Positions 24,976 through 35,800 of a stretch of 64,000 bases of DNA are shown piece after piece. Origin of the DNA: Pestalotiopsis fici W106-1 (taxonomy: Eukaryota > Ascomycota > Sordariomycetes > Amphisphaeriales > Sporocadaceae). The notes beneath the pieces were generated by a model. The model was not told the DNA's origin. It searched no databases and saw only the letters and a program-made list of their open reading frames with translations. The position numbers and the translations under genes were made by a program. The number at the start of each line of letters is the position of its first letter. Positions within the stretch are counted from its first letter, which is position 1. The stretch is from assembly GCF_000516985.1 (NCBI RefSeq), contig NW_006917092.1, positions 5,027,924 through 5,091,923 on the forward strand. The letters are read 5' to 3'.

Positions 24976-26103
24976 TCAAGACTCTAGACTTTGAAGTAGG
25001 CTATTTGCTGGCGCAAAAAAGACCGTGCCGGTTACGGCTCTCGAAAAATCTAGAATACGATCGTGTAGGCCAGGCGGTTCTCCAACAAACATTCGTTCCA
25101 ACATTTTCTCAATAACCCATAGATTCCGGGAGTATCCAATGAAATAGGTGCCATATTCACCAGAAGCTGGTGATCCAAATGGCATATTATCTCGGAAAAT
25201 GTCGTGTTCATTTCCATCTGCGTCAACAATCGTCGCTAGTTCCTTGTGAGATTTCTGCTTCCCAGGTGGCGCATCATCGAGCTCGATATTATCAAGCTTG
25301 GTGCGGCCGACAATGGATTCCTGGTCCGTCGTTGATGCAGCACGCCATTTTCCCATGTCGTGCAAGTACTTTTGCACTACAACGTACGTCCCCCCGGCCG
25401 CCGCCTGATCATCCTGCTCGGCCACCGTAATGGTCTGGGGAATGGCCGGTCCTATCGGGTTCGCGGTGCCGTCAACAAAGCCGAGGAGGTCGCGCAAGTC
25501 GAAATAACGGAAACCGACAGTGGTATCGACCAGCGTGACGGCGCTGCCCAGATTGTCCATGAGCTGTCGCTCAAACTCGAAACACAAATCTCGACGGTCT
25601 GCGCGGATATGGAAGAGCAAGTCCCCCGGAGTCGACGGCGCCTGATGCTTGGTTCCCGAAATGGCCTTGAACGGGCGCAGTTCGGCCGGTCGACGAGCCC
25701 CGGTGATTTTGTCCCACGCGTCGGCGCCAATGCCCACGGTGCAGCCCAGGTGAGCGCTGGGATCACGTGAGGCCACGTTCTTTGCGAGATCGTCCAAGCT
25801 GCTCAGCGTGGACCTGACTTGCTGCGCGGCGCTGGCATCGTCGCCGACGGTCAAGACTAGAAACGTGGCCGACTTGGTCAACCCGACGTCTGTCGGTGAG
25901 GTGGCCATGGCGGCACGAGGACTGCTGACGCCCAAATACTGAGGCCTATTAATGTGGAAGTTTCTGATGCCCAGTTCTTGGGTAGGAGACTCTGCGCCGG
26001 ATCGTTTGTGGAAACGGATAAGCCGGAAACACCTTGCTCGATATATAGGTCGTTGAACTTGCGTGGACAAAGGTCGCTGTCCAGTCCTGATGAGCCTTTG
26101 CAT
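24976..26103 (-). CDS. DyP-type peroxidase, class B-like
   Basis: Haem peroxidase of the dye-decolorising family, single exon. The hallmark GFVDGTANP (the GxxDG motif with distal Asp) is present, as is a candidate proximal haem His in KSHKEL and the C-terminal core NMPFGSPASGEYGTYFIGYS, which fits the compact bacterial-style class B. From the ATG at 26103 the product is 375 residues; from the internal ATG at 25908 (MATSPTDVG) it is 310, close to the normal class B length. The extra 65 residues are rich in Arg and poor in acids (MQRLIRTGQRPLSTQVQR), consistent with a mitochondrial presequence, so I keep the longer start but mark it uncertain. The frame extends further upstream only with non-ATG codons. 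Convergent with the dehydrogenase gene, 295 bp between stops. Confidence 0.9.
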   Translation of the reverse strand: MQRLIRTGQRPLSTQVQRPIYRARCFRLIRFHKRSGAESPTQELGIRNFHINRPQYLGVSSPRAAMATSPTDVGLTKSATFLVLTVGDDASAAQQVRSTLSSLDDLAKNVASRDPSAHLGCTVGIGADAWDKITGARRPAELRPFKAISGTKHQAPSTPGDLLFHIRADRRDLCFEFERQLMDNLGSAVTLVDTTVGFRYFDLRDLLGFVDGTANPIGPAIPQTITVAEQDDQAAAGGTYVVVQKYLHDMGKWRAASTTDQESIVGRTKLDNIELDDAPPGKQKSHKELATIVDADGNEHDIFRDNMPFGSPASGEYGTYFIGYSRNLWVIEKMLERMFVGEPPGLHDRILDFSRAVTGTVFFAPANSLLQSLES

Positions 26104-27260
26104 CTTGAAACAGGTGGTCGATGGCAAAAGCTTTCCTTTCCATGCCAATATTAATAGTTCTTCATGTTGCAGGTATTACATCTTCGGAGGGGAGGTAATA
26201 TTTTCCCTCCAGCGTTACTACAACTATCCACACGACGTCATGCCGCATGTTCAATTCTGAATGTTGATGGCGCTAAGAAACTATATGCTATATCCGTCAA
26301 TGAGAAGAGTTCAATGTCCAGCTCTCTCCAACTTGTGGAGAGGTGAGCCACCAAAGGTGCCTACAATTTGGAAGCTATGCAACGCCCTCTCGGTCGCTGT
26401 AAATGGTCGAAACGAACGAGCCCTTGTTCTTAATGTGTATAAATAATGGAACACGGACAGCTAAGCGACCTCTAAGCTTGGATAGGAAAGACTACTTGAG
26501 AGTTAGTCATACTCTGTTGGGGACTAGCTTCCCCAGGAACCCCAGATTGATGCAGGGATTCAAACATGGTTGGAACCTCGCTCAAACCCAATACTTGTGT
26601 TGCGTGCATTACCAAACTGGATCAAGGTATCTGCAATAAGAACAAAGCTAAGCCGGCTATCTCCAGTGACCACATGGATACATTATAGTAATATACTGTG
26701 TAGGTAAAACTCTTATATTGTTATCCTGCCCGTGTGCTACGTCTGGGGAATGATCACGGGCGACGTTGCTTCTCTGTGATAAATTGGTTGATGAACATTG
26801 ATTAATTCCCAAACCCCGAGCAGCATCACCATGGAGAACTCTTACTGTACTCTCTATTACCTAAAGGTTTATTCTGATTTGACCGGCCATCAGGTCCTCC
26901 CGATGCTGCTTCCTTGGTGGCTACGGTGGTGTTTTTATCATTGCTAATGTATATACGGATCTTGGGGTTGAAGGCAAAATATGGTCATTTTCTTGAGATA
27001 TGTACATGTGAGATATATTCATTCTTGCAGATTTTCTATTATTTTCCCATTATCAATGATACTTGGTTGGCATGTATTGGAAGATGCCCTTCATTTTAGA
27101 AAGGCTCACTTTGTATGTTTATGGCCGCGATAATGAGAAGTGACTATTCGCTGCTACCGATGGACGACTCAAATTAAAAGAGTGCACAGACATAGTAAAA
27201 TGATACTGGTGATAAACTCTCGTATTCTCATTGACATGAGCAAGGGGTGTAGTCGCCTTC
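26104..27260. other. intergenic spacer of 1.2 kb
   Basis: No supportable gene; AT-rich toward the right. It contains the DyP promoter at the left and the 3' end of the membrane-protein gene at the right. Confidence 0.4.
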
Positions 27261-28370
27261 TTATGGGGAATTTGTTGTCTTCGCTTTTGGTTTGTGTAGT
27301 AAGGATTTGTACAACTCCTTTGGGTCTCGGTTGGAGCCAGACAGGATTAGGTCCTTCCACTCATTCCATTCGTCAGTCTGTGGTAGAATTCCCAAGGCAC
27401 GAACCCAGTCCTTATTCTTATCCACCAATTCCTTATAGCGTGTGATGAGGGCAGCATAGACATGTGTACGTGTAGGCATGTCGTATTGGTCCAATTGCTC
27501 AAGTTGACTGAGGTAGCACCGACTGTTCAGGCGCTGCCCAGCAACGACGTTGACCTGAGCCAGAAAATTGATTATGATGAAGGCTACTTGATCCATGGTA
27601 CTCCCGTTGGGCACTAGGCAAAAGATGGCGAGAAGCATGAAAACTGTTCCCGTGCGAGTCGCAGCCTGCCAGACCACAGCCGACACGCCCCAAGGCTTGG
27701 ATTTGTAAGTGGGCCCCTGAGCGGTCCAGTCTCTGATGTCTCTTCGACTGCCTTCGAGTACGACGGCCGAGTTTGCCCGGCCTATGATGAAAGCAGCGTC
27801 GCGTGCGTTCGGCTCCGCCACGCTACTCATGTCGCTGGGAGAATGCTCAATATTGAGGTACTCCACCAGCCTGAGAATGATTGACCACCCTATGAAACTG
27901 GTGCAAGTGCTGATGCCAATCCAGGTTATCCCTTTCACCATATTGAGGAATACCAACACACCCGCCAAGAAAATCCATGTAAACATCGTCCAGATTACGA
28001 GGAGTACGTGGGCAGGACATATCCGTCTTGTGGCAGAGATCGAGTGGCTGTGATCCCAAGCTGGAATTTTCAAGACAGTATATGTTCCGTCTTTGAGAAG
28101 CTTGCCATAGCGGATAGCGTGGTGGAGTCTCATATTTCCCAATTGTGCCGCATTGACCCCGTATGGTAAGAAGTAGACCAGAGAAGCAGTTTCCGAGAGA
28201 AAATTGTAGTTGCGCAAGTAGCTTTGCAAGCCCACAACGGGAGTGGCTACCAAACACTGGACAAGGGATCTTTGACTCAGACGATAATTGATTTCCTCAT
28301 CCTCACTTATCAAAATCATAAGTGAACTGACATCAAAGCTCCAGGGTCGATCTTGATCGTCTGCAGCCAT
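27261..28370 (-). CDS. multi-spanning membrane protein, unknown function
   Basis: Single-exon protein of 369 residues from an ATG at 28370. I do not recognise a named family. At least four hydrophobic segments are visible: LLVIWTMFTWIFLAGVLVFL, GISTCTSFIGWSIILRL, TGTVFMLLAIFCLVPNG and DQVAFIIINFLAQVNVV. They are separated by a soluble loop of about 65 residues, and a charged C-terminal tail of about 85 residues (rich in Lys, Asp and Trp) follows the last span. The N terminus carries no cleavable signal. It probably sits in the plasma membrane or an internal membrane. The coding potential is good: a long uninterrupted frame with a sensible membrane pattern. Confidence 0.72.
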   Translation of the reverse strand: MAADDQDRPWSFDVSSLMILISEDEEINYRLSQRSLVQCLVATPVVGLQSYLRNYNFLSETASLVYFLPYGVNAAQLGNMRLHHAIRYGKLLKDGTYTVLKIPAWDHSHSISATRRICPAHVLLVIWTMFTWIFLAGVLVFLNMVKGITWIGISTCTSFIGWSIILRLVEYLNIEHSPSDMSSVAEPNARDAAFIIGRANSAVVLEGSRRDIRDWTAQGPTYKSKPWGVSAVVWQAATRTGTVFMLLAIFCLVPNGSTMDQVAFIIINFLAQVNVVAGQRLNSRCYLSQLEQLDQYDMPTRTHVYAALITRYKELVDKNKDWVRALGILPQTDEWNEWKDLILSGSNRDPKELYKSLLHKPKAKTTNSP

Positions 28371-29650
28371 CTGGAAAGCTTGAGAATAATACTTATATGT
28401 ATTTTAATAGATATTAGATAAGGCCATGAAAAATGGCAAAATGGTGCGCATCACTCATCATTCAGGTAGCTCTAAAAGCAGTATTGCTCGACATGGTATA
28501 TATAGAATAATGAAGTAGTGGTGAGGTGTGGCATCTTTCATGTGCGCAAAATCTCACGGCAAAGTACTAGCGAATTCAAAGCTAGTGGGAGGAGGATTGC
28601 CAGCATCACATGTCTGACGACGCAATTATTATCTCGAGCTGAGGATTCTAGACCAGCAGCTGATCTGGGCTGGTACAATCTACTATGTACGCCAGTGCGA
28701 CATATAATTGATCGAGGCCTTTTCTAAAAACAGAAGAAGAAGAAATGCGATGAATGAGCTGCTGAGGTTAGTGCAGCAGCCAGTGATACAATAAAGTTCC
28801 AAGGTTGATGTCTGTTGTGGTGCTAAAGTAGCCTAAATGTGAGGCTGTTTTGTAGTAGTGGCAGCACTTTACCAGCTAGGTATTGAGCTGATAATTTTAG
28901 GGAGCATCACCTTCGATGAAAACAGCGGTCCAAGATAAAAACTGTTTGACCGAGACCTCCCATTTTAATACCTAGAATTACAAGCTTGCAATCAGCCATG
29001 GTAAGGACATCTCGCTCAACACTCATCATGTCCACGACTTGTTTTCCGCCGTTCTGGATATGGAGCGCTGAAACTGTGGTACGCTATGGCGAGTTCGTTC
29101 GAAATAGGATTTGTCCATAGCTTTCACATGGTTTCAGCCACAATCGAGGAGACTAAGCGGCGCCAACCTTCCCGCCGTTGCGGCTGAGAATTGCTGTCGG
29201 ACATCTTAAGACCAAATCATCCCCAGACCAGTTTTCCCTCAGGGTTTCTTGCACGTGTTAGCCCACTGATAGGAAGCTGGAGAGTGCTTTGTTTGGTCAA
29301 TGCCAGAAAAGCTTCAGGGTACTGAAAGCTACTGCTTATCAAGACGTGATCTACTATTTGTGCAACATATGAAGCTGAATTCTGCAGATTTTCCCGCAAG
29401 AGACTTATAGAGTGGTATATACACGCAGATCCGCAACAGCATATGAAAAAGGTAGTGTGGGTTGCAATTTCTTGCGCTAAATGATGCCATGTGTTTGAAG
29501 ATAGCCTCAAGCTACCGTGCAGTTGCATTGCTGGATCAAGAGAAGAAATGATTCCAAGCAACGTCACCCACACTGTCCATAATCACACAAAACCAATAGA
29601 TTCCTATTTATGCGGCGAAAACGTACGGGGCTCTCAAACTGGAGAAAGTC
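28371..29650. other. intergenic spacer of 1.3 kb
   Basis: A minus-strand frame at 29217-29573 (118 codons) looks weakly protein-like but begins at GTG and resembles nothing I know. Otherwise I see no gene. It contains the promoter of the membrane-protein gene and the 3' region of the UstYa-like gene. Confidence 0.35.
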
Positions 29651-30664
29651 TTATTCCGAGTCAACCCATTCGCCGCCTAGGATGATATCTTCAACTCTCT
29701 TGGGTCGCATGGGAGTAACAAACTCGTGGGCCGCAACATATTCCTCAATAGCCTCCCAGTCGCGGCACGTGTGTACGTGCCCTCCCGAGATATGGAGGTC
29801 CGTTTCGTCGTCATTGGGACCTCCGTGGTTGAATGTTATGGTGCTCACATCGGCATGGCACATGAGGGATTGCCGGATGGCGTCAACGCAGTGATCTGGT
29901 TCATGTATCAGTACCTTAGAATACACGGGCTTTGATAACATTGAAAGATTTGATATTCATATCGCATAGTTGGGACGATAAGGCACAAGATTTTATCGGA
30001 CTGGTCTTACCCATGTGCATATCAGCAACCTCCTGACTGACGTGATAACGCTCGGCAAAAGACTTGTAATGGTCCGGCCAGAGGTGCTTGCGCAGCTCGT
30101 CAAGACAGTGCAGCGAGTGGAAAACATCAAATATGACCCCATAGTACCCGTCCGGGTCTCCCGGAATGGGAACGGTGGTGTTTTCCAACTGGGCCGCGTC
30201 CTCGGGCGGGATCCGTGTCATGTGTGTGTACAAGGCCCACCAAGCCCGGTCGAGTTCCTTCGAGGGCGGACCTTGGTAGCGTGATGTCTCGGTGAAGCCA
30301 TTGGTAAAGACTTGCTCCTTGTAGCGGATTGCGTCTTGTGCCGGGGCTGTATTTCAGAGACCTGACGTTAATGTATAATCAAGCAGGAGTGCAATGATTT
30401 GCTAGAATACTTACAATAGGTTAGCTGATCGCGATGGACTGGTGAAATCTGCGCTTCCCTGGAGGTGCATGCAGACACTGTTAGGTATAGGAAAAAGCAG
30501 CCAAGAGCCCAAAGAGCCGCAGTACCAATCTTCATTAGCACAGAGACGATTCGTGTGACTAGGCATGGTTTCTTGATTGGAAACAACACACCCTCTTCCG
30601 CGATGTCCGATGAAGTGCTGCCAAGAATGGGCACTTTCTCCCACGAGATAGGTACATTTTTCAT
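29651..30664 (-). CDS. UstYa-like (DUF3328) oxidase
   Basis: 276-residue member of the UstYa family (DUF3328), single-pass membrane oxidases that act in fungal ribosomal-peptide and other secondary-metabolite pathways, for example in oxidative cyclisation. Three exons: 30664-30415, 30346-30011 and 29895-29651. A short cytosolic N terminus precedes one membrane span (about 37-62, through TAALWALGCFFLYLTV). The two signature HxxHC motifs are HSLHC (160-164) and HMDHC (194-198). The second is formed only by splicing: the donor after ATGG at 30011 and the acceptor CCAG before 29895 join to give it, which supports this exon structure. The ATG at 30664 is chosen because the frame upstream has only non-ATG starts. 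The nearest metabolic neighbour is the dioxygenase at 33 kb. Confidence 0.9.
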
Positions 30665-32971
30665 GATGGCTGTGCTGAGACCAGAGTTTGAGTAGTTTCG
30701 GAGACACTTGTAACTTGAAGACGAATTGTAAAATGGCAATATATTGGTGTACTCTGTCGTTGGAATACCCTCTGGTTCTTGGGGGAGTCCACTTCCAGTT
30801 ATATTACCCACATACCAATTGAAATATCACTCCATGACACAAGCAATATACCGACAAAATTTGTAAGCAATGTCCGGTTCATGGTCTAGACTCGCTGGCT
30901 TAGCAAAATCACCTGCAAAAAGTGCCAGGGTAACTTGAATGGACAAATGATTGCTCTTGTTTGAAAATGTCACATCGCATTAGCGATCTCACGTCTAATC
31001 AGGTGACCAGATTTGGAACTGATCAAACATTTCATTGGAGTTTGAATTCACGTGTTTGTACTTAATCTGGACAGTTTTGCGATTTGGATTATACGTTCCC
31101 CGCAAGGGGGCTTTTCAGCTGACTTGGCAAGGGATAATTAGATTCTGGTGTAGGATTAGGATTGAGCCCGATACGCATCGCGATTGGTCAAAGTCGTAGC
31201 GGTGAGCCGAGTATTTGGGTTCCTTTGCATAATCTAGATTGACGAAGGTGGCATGGAGCTAGGATCTGCATTGGTATGTCTGTTGCGGCTCGCTTAATAC
31301 CGACTCGCTTCCACTATGGTAACATCGGCATGACAAGAAAAAGCAAAGATAATCTGAAGAAGAAAAGGCTTCGGCTACTCAACGCCGAGCATATGCTAGG
31401 CTCGCTACACTGCTACGTCCGGGTGATATTCACACAGCATATGTCATCGCGCAAAGTAAGGGAAGCATGCCTCTGTGCTTTCTTTCATTCCACCTTGAAC
31501 GGGAATCGAACTAGCGCTGGAAAAGGCGAAGGATATTTCTATTCACTTCATGATTTCACGATTTTTTGTGATTATCTTCCTCTGGTTTCGCATGTAGAGC
31601 ACTGACAATTGGATGTGGCCACCTTCGGATGTCTCTGGTGGATGGTATGCACGCGAGGGAGAGGCGTAACACCATATTTGGTAAGTGAACAGTATATGTG
31701 AGGGGAGAAAGTGTGTCGGGTTGCAGTGCTGAAAGGTTTGCTTGCATATAGCAACTCGACCCCATTTCTCAATGGCATATGAAATGTCATGGGCTTCTGC
31801 AAGACTAGCTCTACCTTTATCCTAAGACTTGGAATTCCATACCTCTGACTTTTCTGGCGCAAGGGTACCATTAGGTCGACAGCATCCTTTGGAAGCCGCG
31901 TAAAGCGGCTAAATGCGCCCTGGTCAAAATTTCGCAAACTAGCCACCGAGTCCATGTAGCTCATTTGAGTTCGATACTCCATGTAGCCCATCTCAGATGT
32001 GCAATCCAGCAGCACCATTATACAAGTCGCACTAGCGTACTCAGGCGGAATGATGGAATTTGGCAAGTTTTATTGCAATAACATAAGGCTCAAAAACATG
32101 AAAATCTTCGACGAAGTTCAAGTAAGTTCCGTCATGACATAGACAGGCACCAAGGTCGGCTCATGGGACACCGAGACTTGGATCCTCGTGTATGCCTCTG
32201 GCGCATGGGATATGTGAATACCTATCTGCGCGACAATGCCTAAACTCTTGCTGAGCTCACTCAAGAAACATTCGGTCCAGAGTGGTGAGATATATCGTAG
32301 TTGGATTGGAATAACAGTCCATTCAGAAAGGGACCGAAACCCCTGTACGGTGTCAGCCTGTCGCCGCAAAATAAGACAAACCTGGCCATGAAGGCTTGGA
32401 CCGCTTCAATATTGACTCGCAAAATTGAGCATACCCACTATACAACGGAACTACTTTGTTTCCAGACATGGCGCCTGCTCCGTTCCGAAGCCGGTCCCCG
32501 TTCCGAAGGAAGACCACCGTCCCGCACTGAGATCAGCCCCAAAGCCGGTGACCTAGTATCACTTGTTGGAATGCCTCGGAATTGAACAGACTCCTGACTG
32601 AGATGGAAGGAATTAAAGGCGCCTGCGGGTGGCTTGAGGCTCTAGAATCATATATCGGTAGTTGAACGCGGCAAGATGAGAGACTGTTCATTGCCTGATC
32701 AATGATCCGGCGAACTTGATTTACAGATTACGGCCGATCTAGTGTAAAGCTGCAGGCAAGCACAAGCCTTGGCTCGTGGGGATCGAATTACTACATGGTG
32801 AGGATCGTCTTGCACTTATGGCATAGCTTCCTGGGCTTGCTGTCCTTCGGCGCTGCACTTGATTTCAAAGCATTTGTAATGCCAACAATCCGATTCGGTA
32901 TTGCAAAAGCTAGTGTTGGACTAAATATCAACTTGATCTTGAGACGATCCCTGCCTTTCCCTGCGTTGGCT
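30665..32971. other. 2.3 kb region with unassigned minus-strand reading frames
   Basis: Two minus-strand frames look protein-like but I cannot name them: 32369-32118 (contains LRYISPLWTECFLSELSKSL) and 32066-31572 (contains SRFTRLPKDAVDLMVPLR). Between them a third frame reads HDGTYLNFVEDFHVFEPY. Together they could be a decayed or intron-rich gene between the UstYa-like and dioxygenase genes. No ATG plus splice model satisfied me, so no CDS is called. Confidence 0.3.
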
Positions 32972-34582
32972 TTAGTATTCTTGGGGTTCCAAGGCCCCGC
33001 GATTGCTCACTTTTGTCGGCTCCGGAACCCTGGCCAAGGGTTGCAGGCCCCCCTCGATATCCTGAGACTCCACCCAATTGCCGTGGATCTGTCCTCGGAG
33101 GTAGAGCGGCATCCGGATGATGGCCTTGGGTTTTGTAAACTCGCGGCTATCGAGCACGACTAGATCGCTCTTCCTCTGCTCCAGCCTCTGAACCATACAC
33201 AGCACCCAGCCATCACCTTCGGGGCTATCCTTGGACCGAGGAATGAAGACGGGCTCTTCTACTATGCACTTGGTGCCAGGTCTGAAAAACTCGGTAGTTC
33301 CAGTTCTCTTGTCCACTTTAGCCAGACCGGTAAGTGAAATCGACATAGGCATGCCGTTTTCCGGAAGATCGGGTACTGCTACGGGGAGGAAAATGGTATT
33401 ATACTTCCGACCCATGTAGCGCTCATCAATGCGCGGAAATTCGGAAGGAAGCGGGAGCACAACTACCGGATCCGGGATCGTGCTATTAGTCGGCTTGGAT
33501 GTATCGAGCTCCCAACGGACAAAGTCACATTGCGGATCCATCCTGAATGGCGGCGAATTCTCGCTTCCCCAAGCAGGAAACAGGTTGGTATCCAGGACTC
33601 GAGATGTCTCGATGTACAGCTTGCCGGAATCATCTTCCCATGCGGCTGCCGAGTGTAGGAGAAAGGCATTCCGCGACCATTGGTACGAACGCGTCTCGCC
33701 ACTCTCCCAACCAGCGGGGACTGTATCTGCGCGTCTGGGGATGACTTGGAACGTCACATTCTTGTCATCTGCCCATTTCCAGTGCTGGCCACGCTGCTTC
33801 ATGTGTTCCACGTCCGATTTGAATGGCCACATGAATAGAATGATGCAATTGGTGGTAATGGCGCAATCGTGAATCATGGCAGGCCAAGGAGTACGGTTCC
33901 ACTGTATATCCTTGATCTTTCCGTCCTTTGTGAGGTGGTATGTGACCACGTCGTCAGAGCCTAGCTCCTTTGCCTCGTAACCAAACACAACCAGCTCGTC
34001 AGAGAACGGGTCGATCTTTGGATGTGCCGAGAATGTCTTGCCCGGTGACTGGAACGGATCATACGTGCGAGTGGCCAAAGTATTGGGATCAACGGCGTAG
34101 GGCAGCCCACCCTCTTTCAAGGCTAGAACGTGCCCTCCCCAATACACGAGATTGGTGTTCGCAGTCGAGTCCACAGCTGCGCGGACACAGGGGTGGTGGG
34201 TGAATGGGTTGCGATACAAGCCAAAGAGTCTCTTGTTTGCAGCTCGCTCAAGTCGGAGCCGTTCCGTATCAACATATCTTATTTTGAGATCAACCTTTCC
34301 ATCATGAATGCGAAATGCTGAGATATTCCCATCACCCTCGACCGGCGGATTCCCGGGCATCAGCGGGTAAAAGGGATCGACCATCATGCGATAGAAAGTC
34401 CCATCCACCTCCTTTGGGATTTCACCTAGGACGATCAAGTCGGCCATCTCGCCTTCCACCCGGCCTGGGGCCCCAAGGTCGGCTGGGCCTATGGCTGGCG
34501 GCCAGGCTGATTCGAGTCCAAAATGATCAGGGTTGGGGGTTGGGATTGGGAATGGCATTGGTGGTACACGGGTCTCAGGCAT
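32972..34582 (-). CDS. carotenoid cleavage oxygenase family dioxygenase
   Basis: Single-exon protein of 536 residues in the carotenoid oxygenase (RPE65/CCO) family, non-haem iron enzymes that cleave a carbon-carbon double bond with O2. The four iron-binding histidines are all identifiable: H187 in FSAHPKIDP, H238 in AMIHDCAIT, H310 in FLLHSAAAWED and H500 in RGQIHGNWV, spread as expected for the seven-bladed propeller. Length fits the family. Fungal members cleave carotenoids, stilbenes or lignostilbene-like phenolics; the sequence alone does not choose. There is no signal peptide, so a cytosolic enzyme is likely. The gene lies between the UstYa-like oxidase and a decayed SnoaL-like gene, so it may be part of a small accessory pathway. 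Confidence 0.94.
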   Translation of the reverse strand: MPETRVPPMPFPIPTPNPDHFGLESAWPPAIGPADLGAPGRVEGEMADLIVLGEIPKEVDGTFYRMMVDPFYPLMPGNPPVEGDGNISAFRIHDGKVDLKIRYVDTERLRLERAANKRLFGLYRNPFTHHPCVRAAVDSTANTNLVYWGGHVLALKEGGLPYAVDPNTLATRTYDPFQSPGKTFSAHPKIDPFSDELVVFGYEAKELGSDDVVTYHLTKDGKIKDIQWNRTPWPAMIHDCAITTNCIILFMWPFKSDVEHMKQRGQHWKWADDKNVTFQVIPRRADTVPAGWESGETRSYQWSRNAFLLHSAAAWEDDSGKLYIETSRVLDTNLFPAWGSENSPPFRMDPQCDFVRWELDTSKPTNSTIPDPVVVLPLPSEFPRIDERYMGRKYNTIFLPVAVPDLPENGMPMSISLTGLAKVDKRTGTTEFFRPGTKCIVEEPVFIPRSKDSPEGDGWVLCMVQRLEQRKSDLVVLDSREFTKPKAIIRMPLYLRGQIHGNWVESQDIEGGLQPLARVPEPTKVSNRGALEPQEY

Positions 34583-35469
34583 GATGAAGAGAGGTGCAAA
34601 AGATTTTTGAGCTGTGCAAATAATGGAATGGGCAAGGCAAACTAGTTGAATGATTGGTAGTATAAACTGATTTCACGTACTCCTGAGGGCACTAATTCTA
34701 ATGTCTAGGAAAGGAAAGAAATGCTCTTAATATACCTTCAATGTCCATGGAGACGTGAATTGCCGAGATACTTACCGTCAAGATCACGTTTCGCGTACTA
34801 GCCAGAACTCCGGATGGACAGGTCAGTGTCCAGAGCCCGAGCCCGAGTCCGCTGAGTCAGAAAAAAAAGACCATTGGTGCACCGTGAGTATAAACGTTCG
34901 CTTATATTTTCACCAATATCACCACAATCCAACAGAGGTCAAAACATAGACTTTATATCCCATCTCATTCGGTCATATATTTTGACTTCAAAGTGATACG
35001 CCTTGAGGTTCCAACCGAAATCGACCATATCTAAAAACATCAGCTCACAGACCACCCCAAGAACCATGGGCCAGAGAAAATCGTGATTGTCGCGCCCGGA
35101 ATAAGCTTTTCTTGGGACATTCCAATACCGAAACTATGACCGTACTCGCGAATAGGTGCACCCTGACTATGTATATTTGATACAACCTGAGTCTTGTACG
35201 GAGCACCAGAAGGCAAATTCTTGAAGACCCCCGATTTTAGGCTCATACGCTTACCCTTTCATGGCTATATTAGGAAAATTATAATAAATTATAATTATTA
35301 AATTCTTTATTTGCTTTCTTTTCTTTTTTTAAACTTTTTTTGTTAAATGGAACCTCCCCACCCCCACCCCCACCCCCACCAAAAAAACACTCCCGGGGGG
35401 GGGGGAAGGGGAAGGGTGCAAAGAGGGGTGGATTTTTGCTATTGTAAACAGGATGGTTTCATCTAAATC
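34583..35469. other. intergenic, low-complexity tract inside
   Basis: No gene seen. It contains the promoter of the dioxygenase gene, an AT-rich stretch and the C-rich/G-rich tract at 35353-35416. Confidence 0.4.
35353..35416. repeat. C-rich then G-rich low-complexity tract
   Basis: About 3.5 copies of CCCCCA followed within 15 bases by an 11-base G run and GGGG/GGG blocks. The two halves could pair as a hairpin or form a G-quadruplex; sequencing error is also possible here. Confidence 0.85.
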
Positions 35470-35800
35470 TTGGTTTTTGCAACAGTTTGCCCTCTGGGCA
35501 TCCGTAGTCTTGGTACCGGAGTCGACTCCATCATTGAGTTTGCTGAGAGGCAATACAGCAATGGTGGAACCATGCCAGAGCTCACTTATAAGCGCATTTT
35601 CGTGGATGGTGATTACGTTACCGTCCACTTAAAAGTTGAGGCAAGCCCTTTGTTAGGGCTCTGCGGACTCAAAGCTTTGGAGTACCTAAATACGATATGA
35701 GAATGGCAAGTTCACCGAGTATTAAGATGTTTTGGATGCTATTCGCTCCCCCGAGGAACAAAAGAATGGGAAAGAGGTCTTTTAGGGAAGCTGTTATTTT
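35470..35800 (+). pseudogene. SnoaL-like protein relic
   Basis: A decayed gene for a small SnoaL-like (NTF2-fold) protein. The readable piece is GTGVDSIIEFAERQYSNG, then KRIFVDGDYVTVHLKVE up to about 35697, where the frame ends. Shifting frame, the expected continuation appears: RYENGKFTEY, a stop, then DVLDAIRSPEEQ and another stop. In intact relatives a Trp normally follows this Glu-(Tyr/His) pair, and TGG to TAA needs two G-to-A changes, the kind of change made by repeat-induced point mutation. The N-terminal 20-30 residues of a normal protein are missing or scrambled by the low-complexity tract just upstream. Function is surely lost. SnoaL-like proteins are cyclases, hydrolases or isomerases in many secondary-metabolite pathways. 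Confidence 0.6.
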
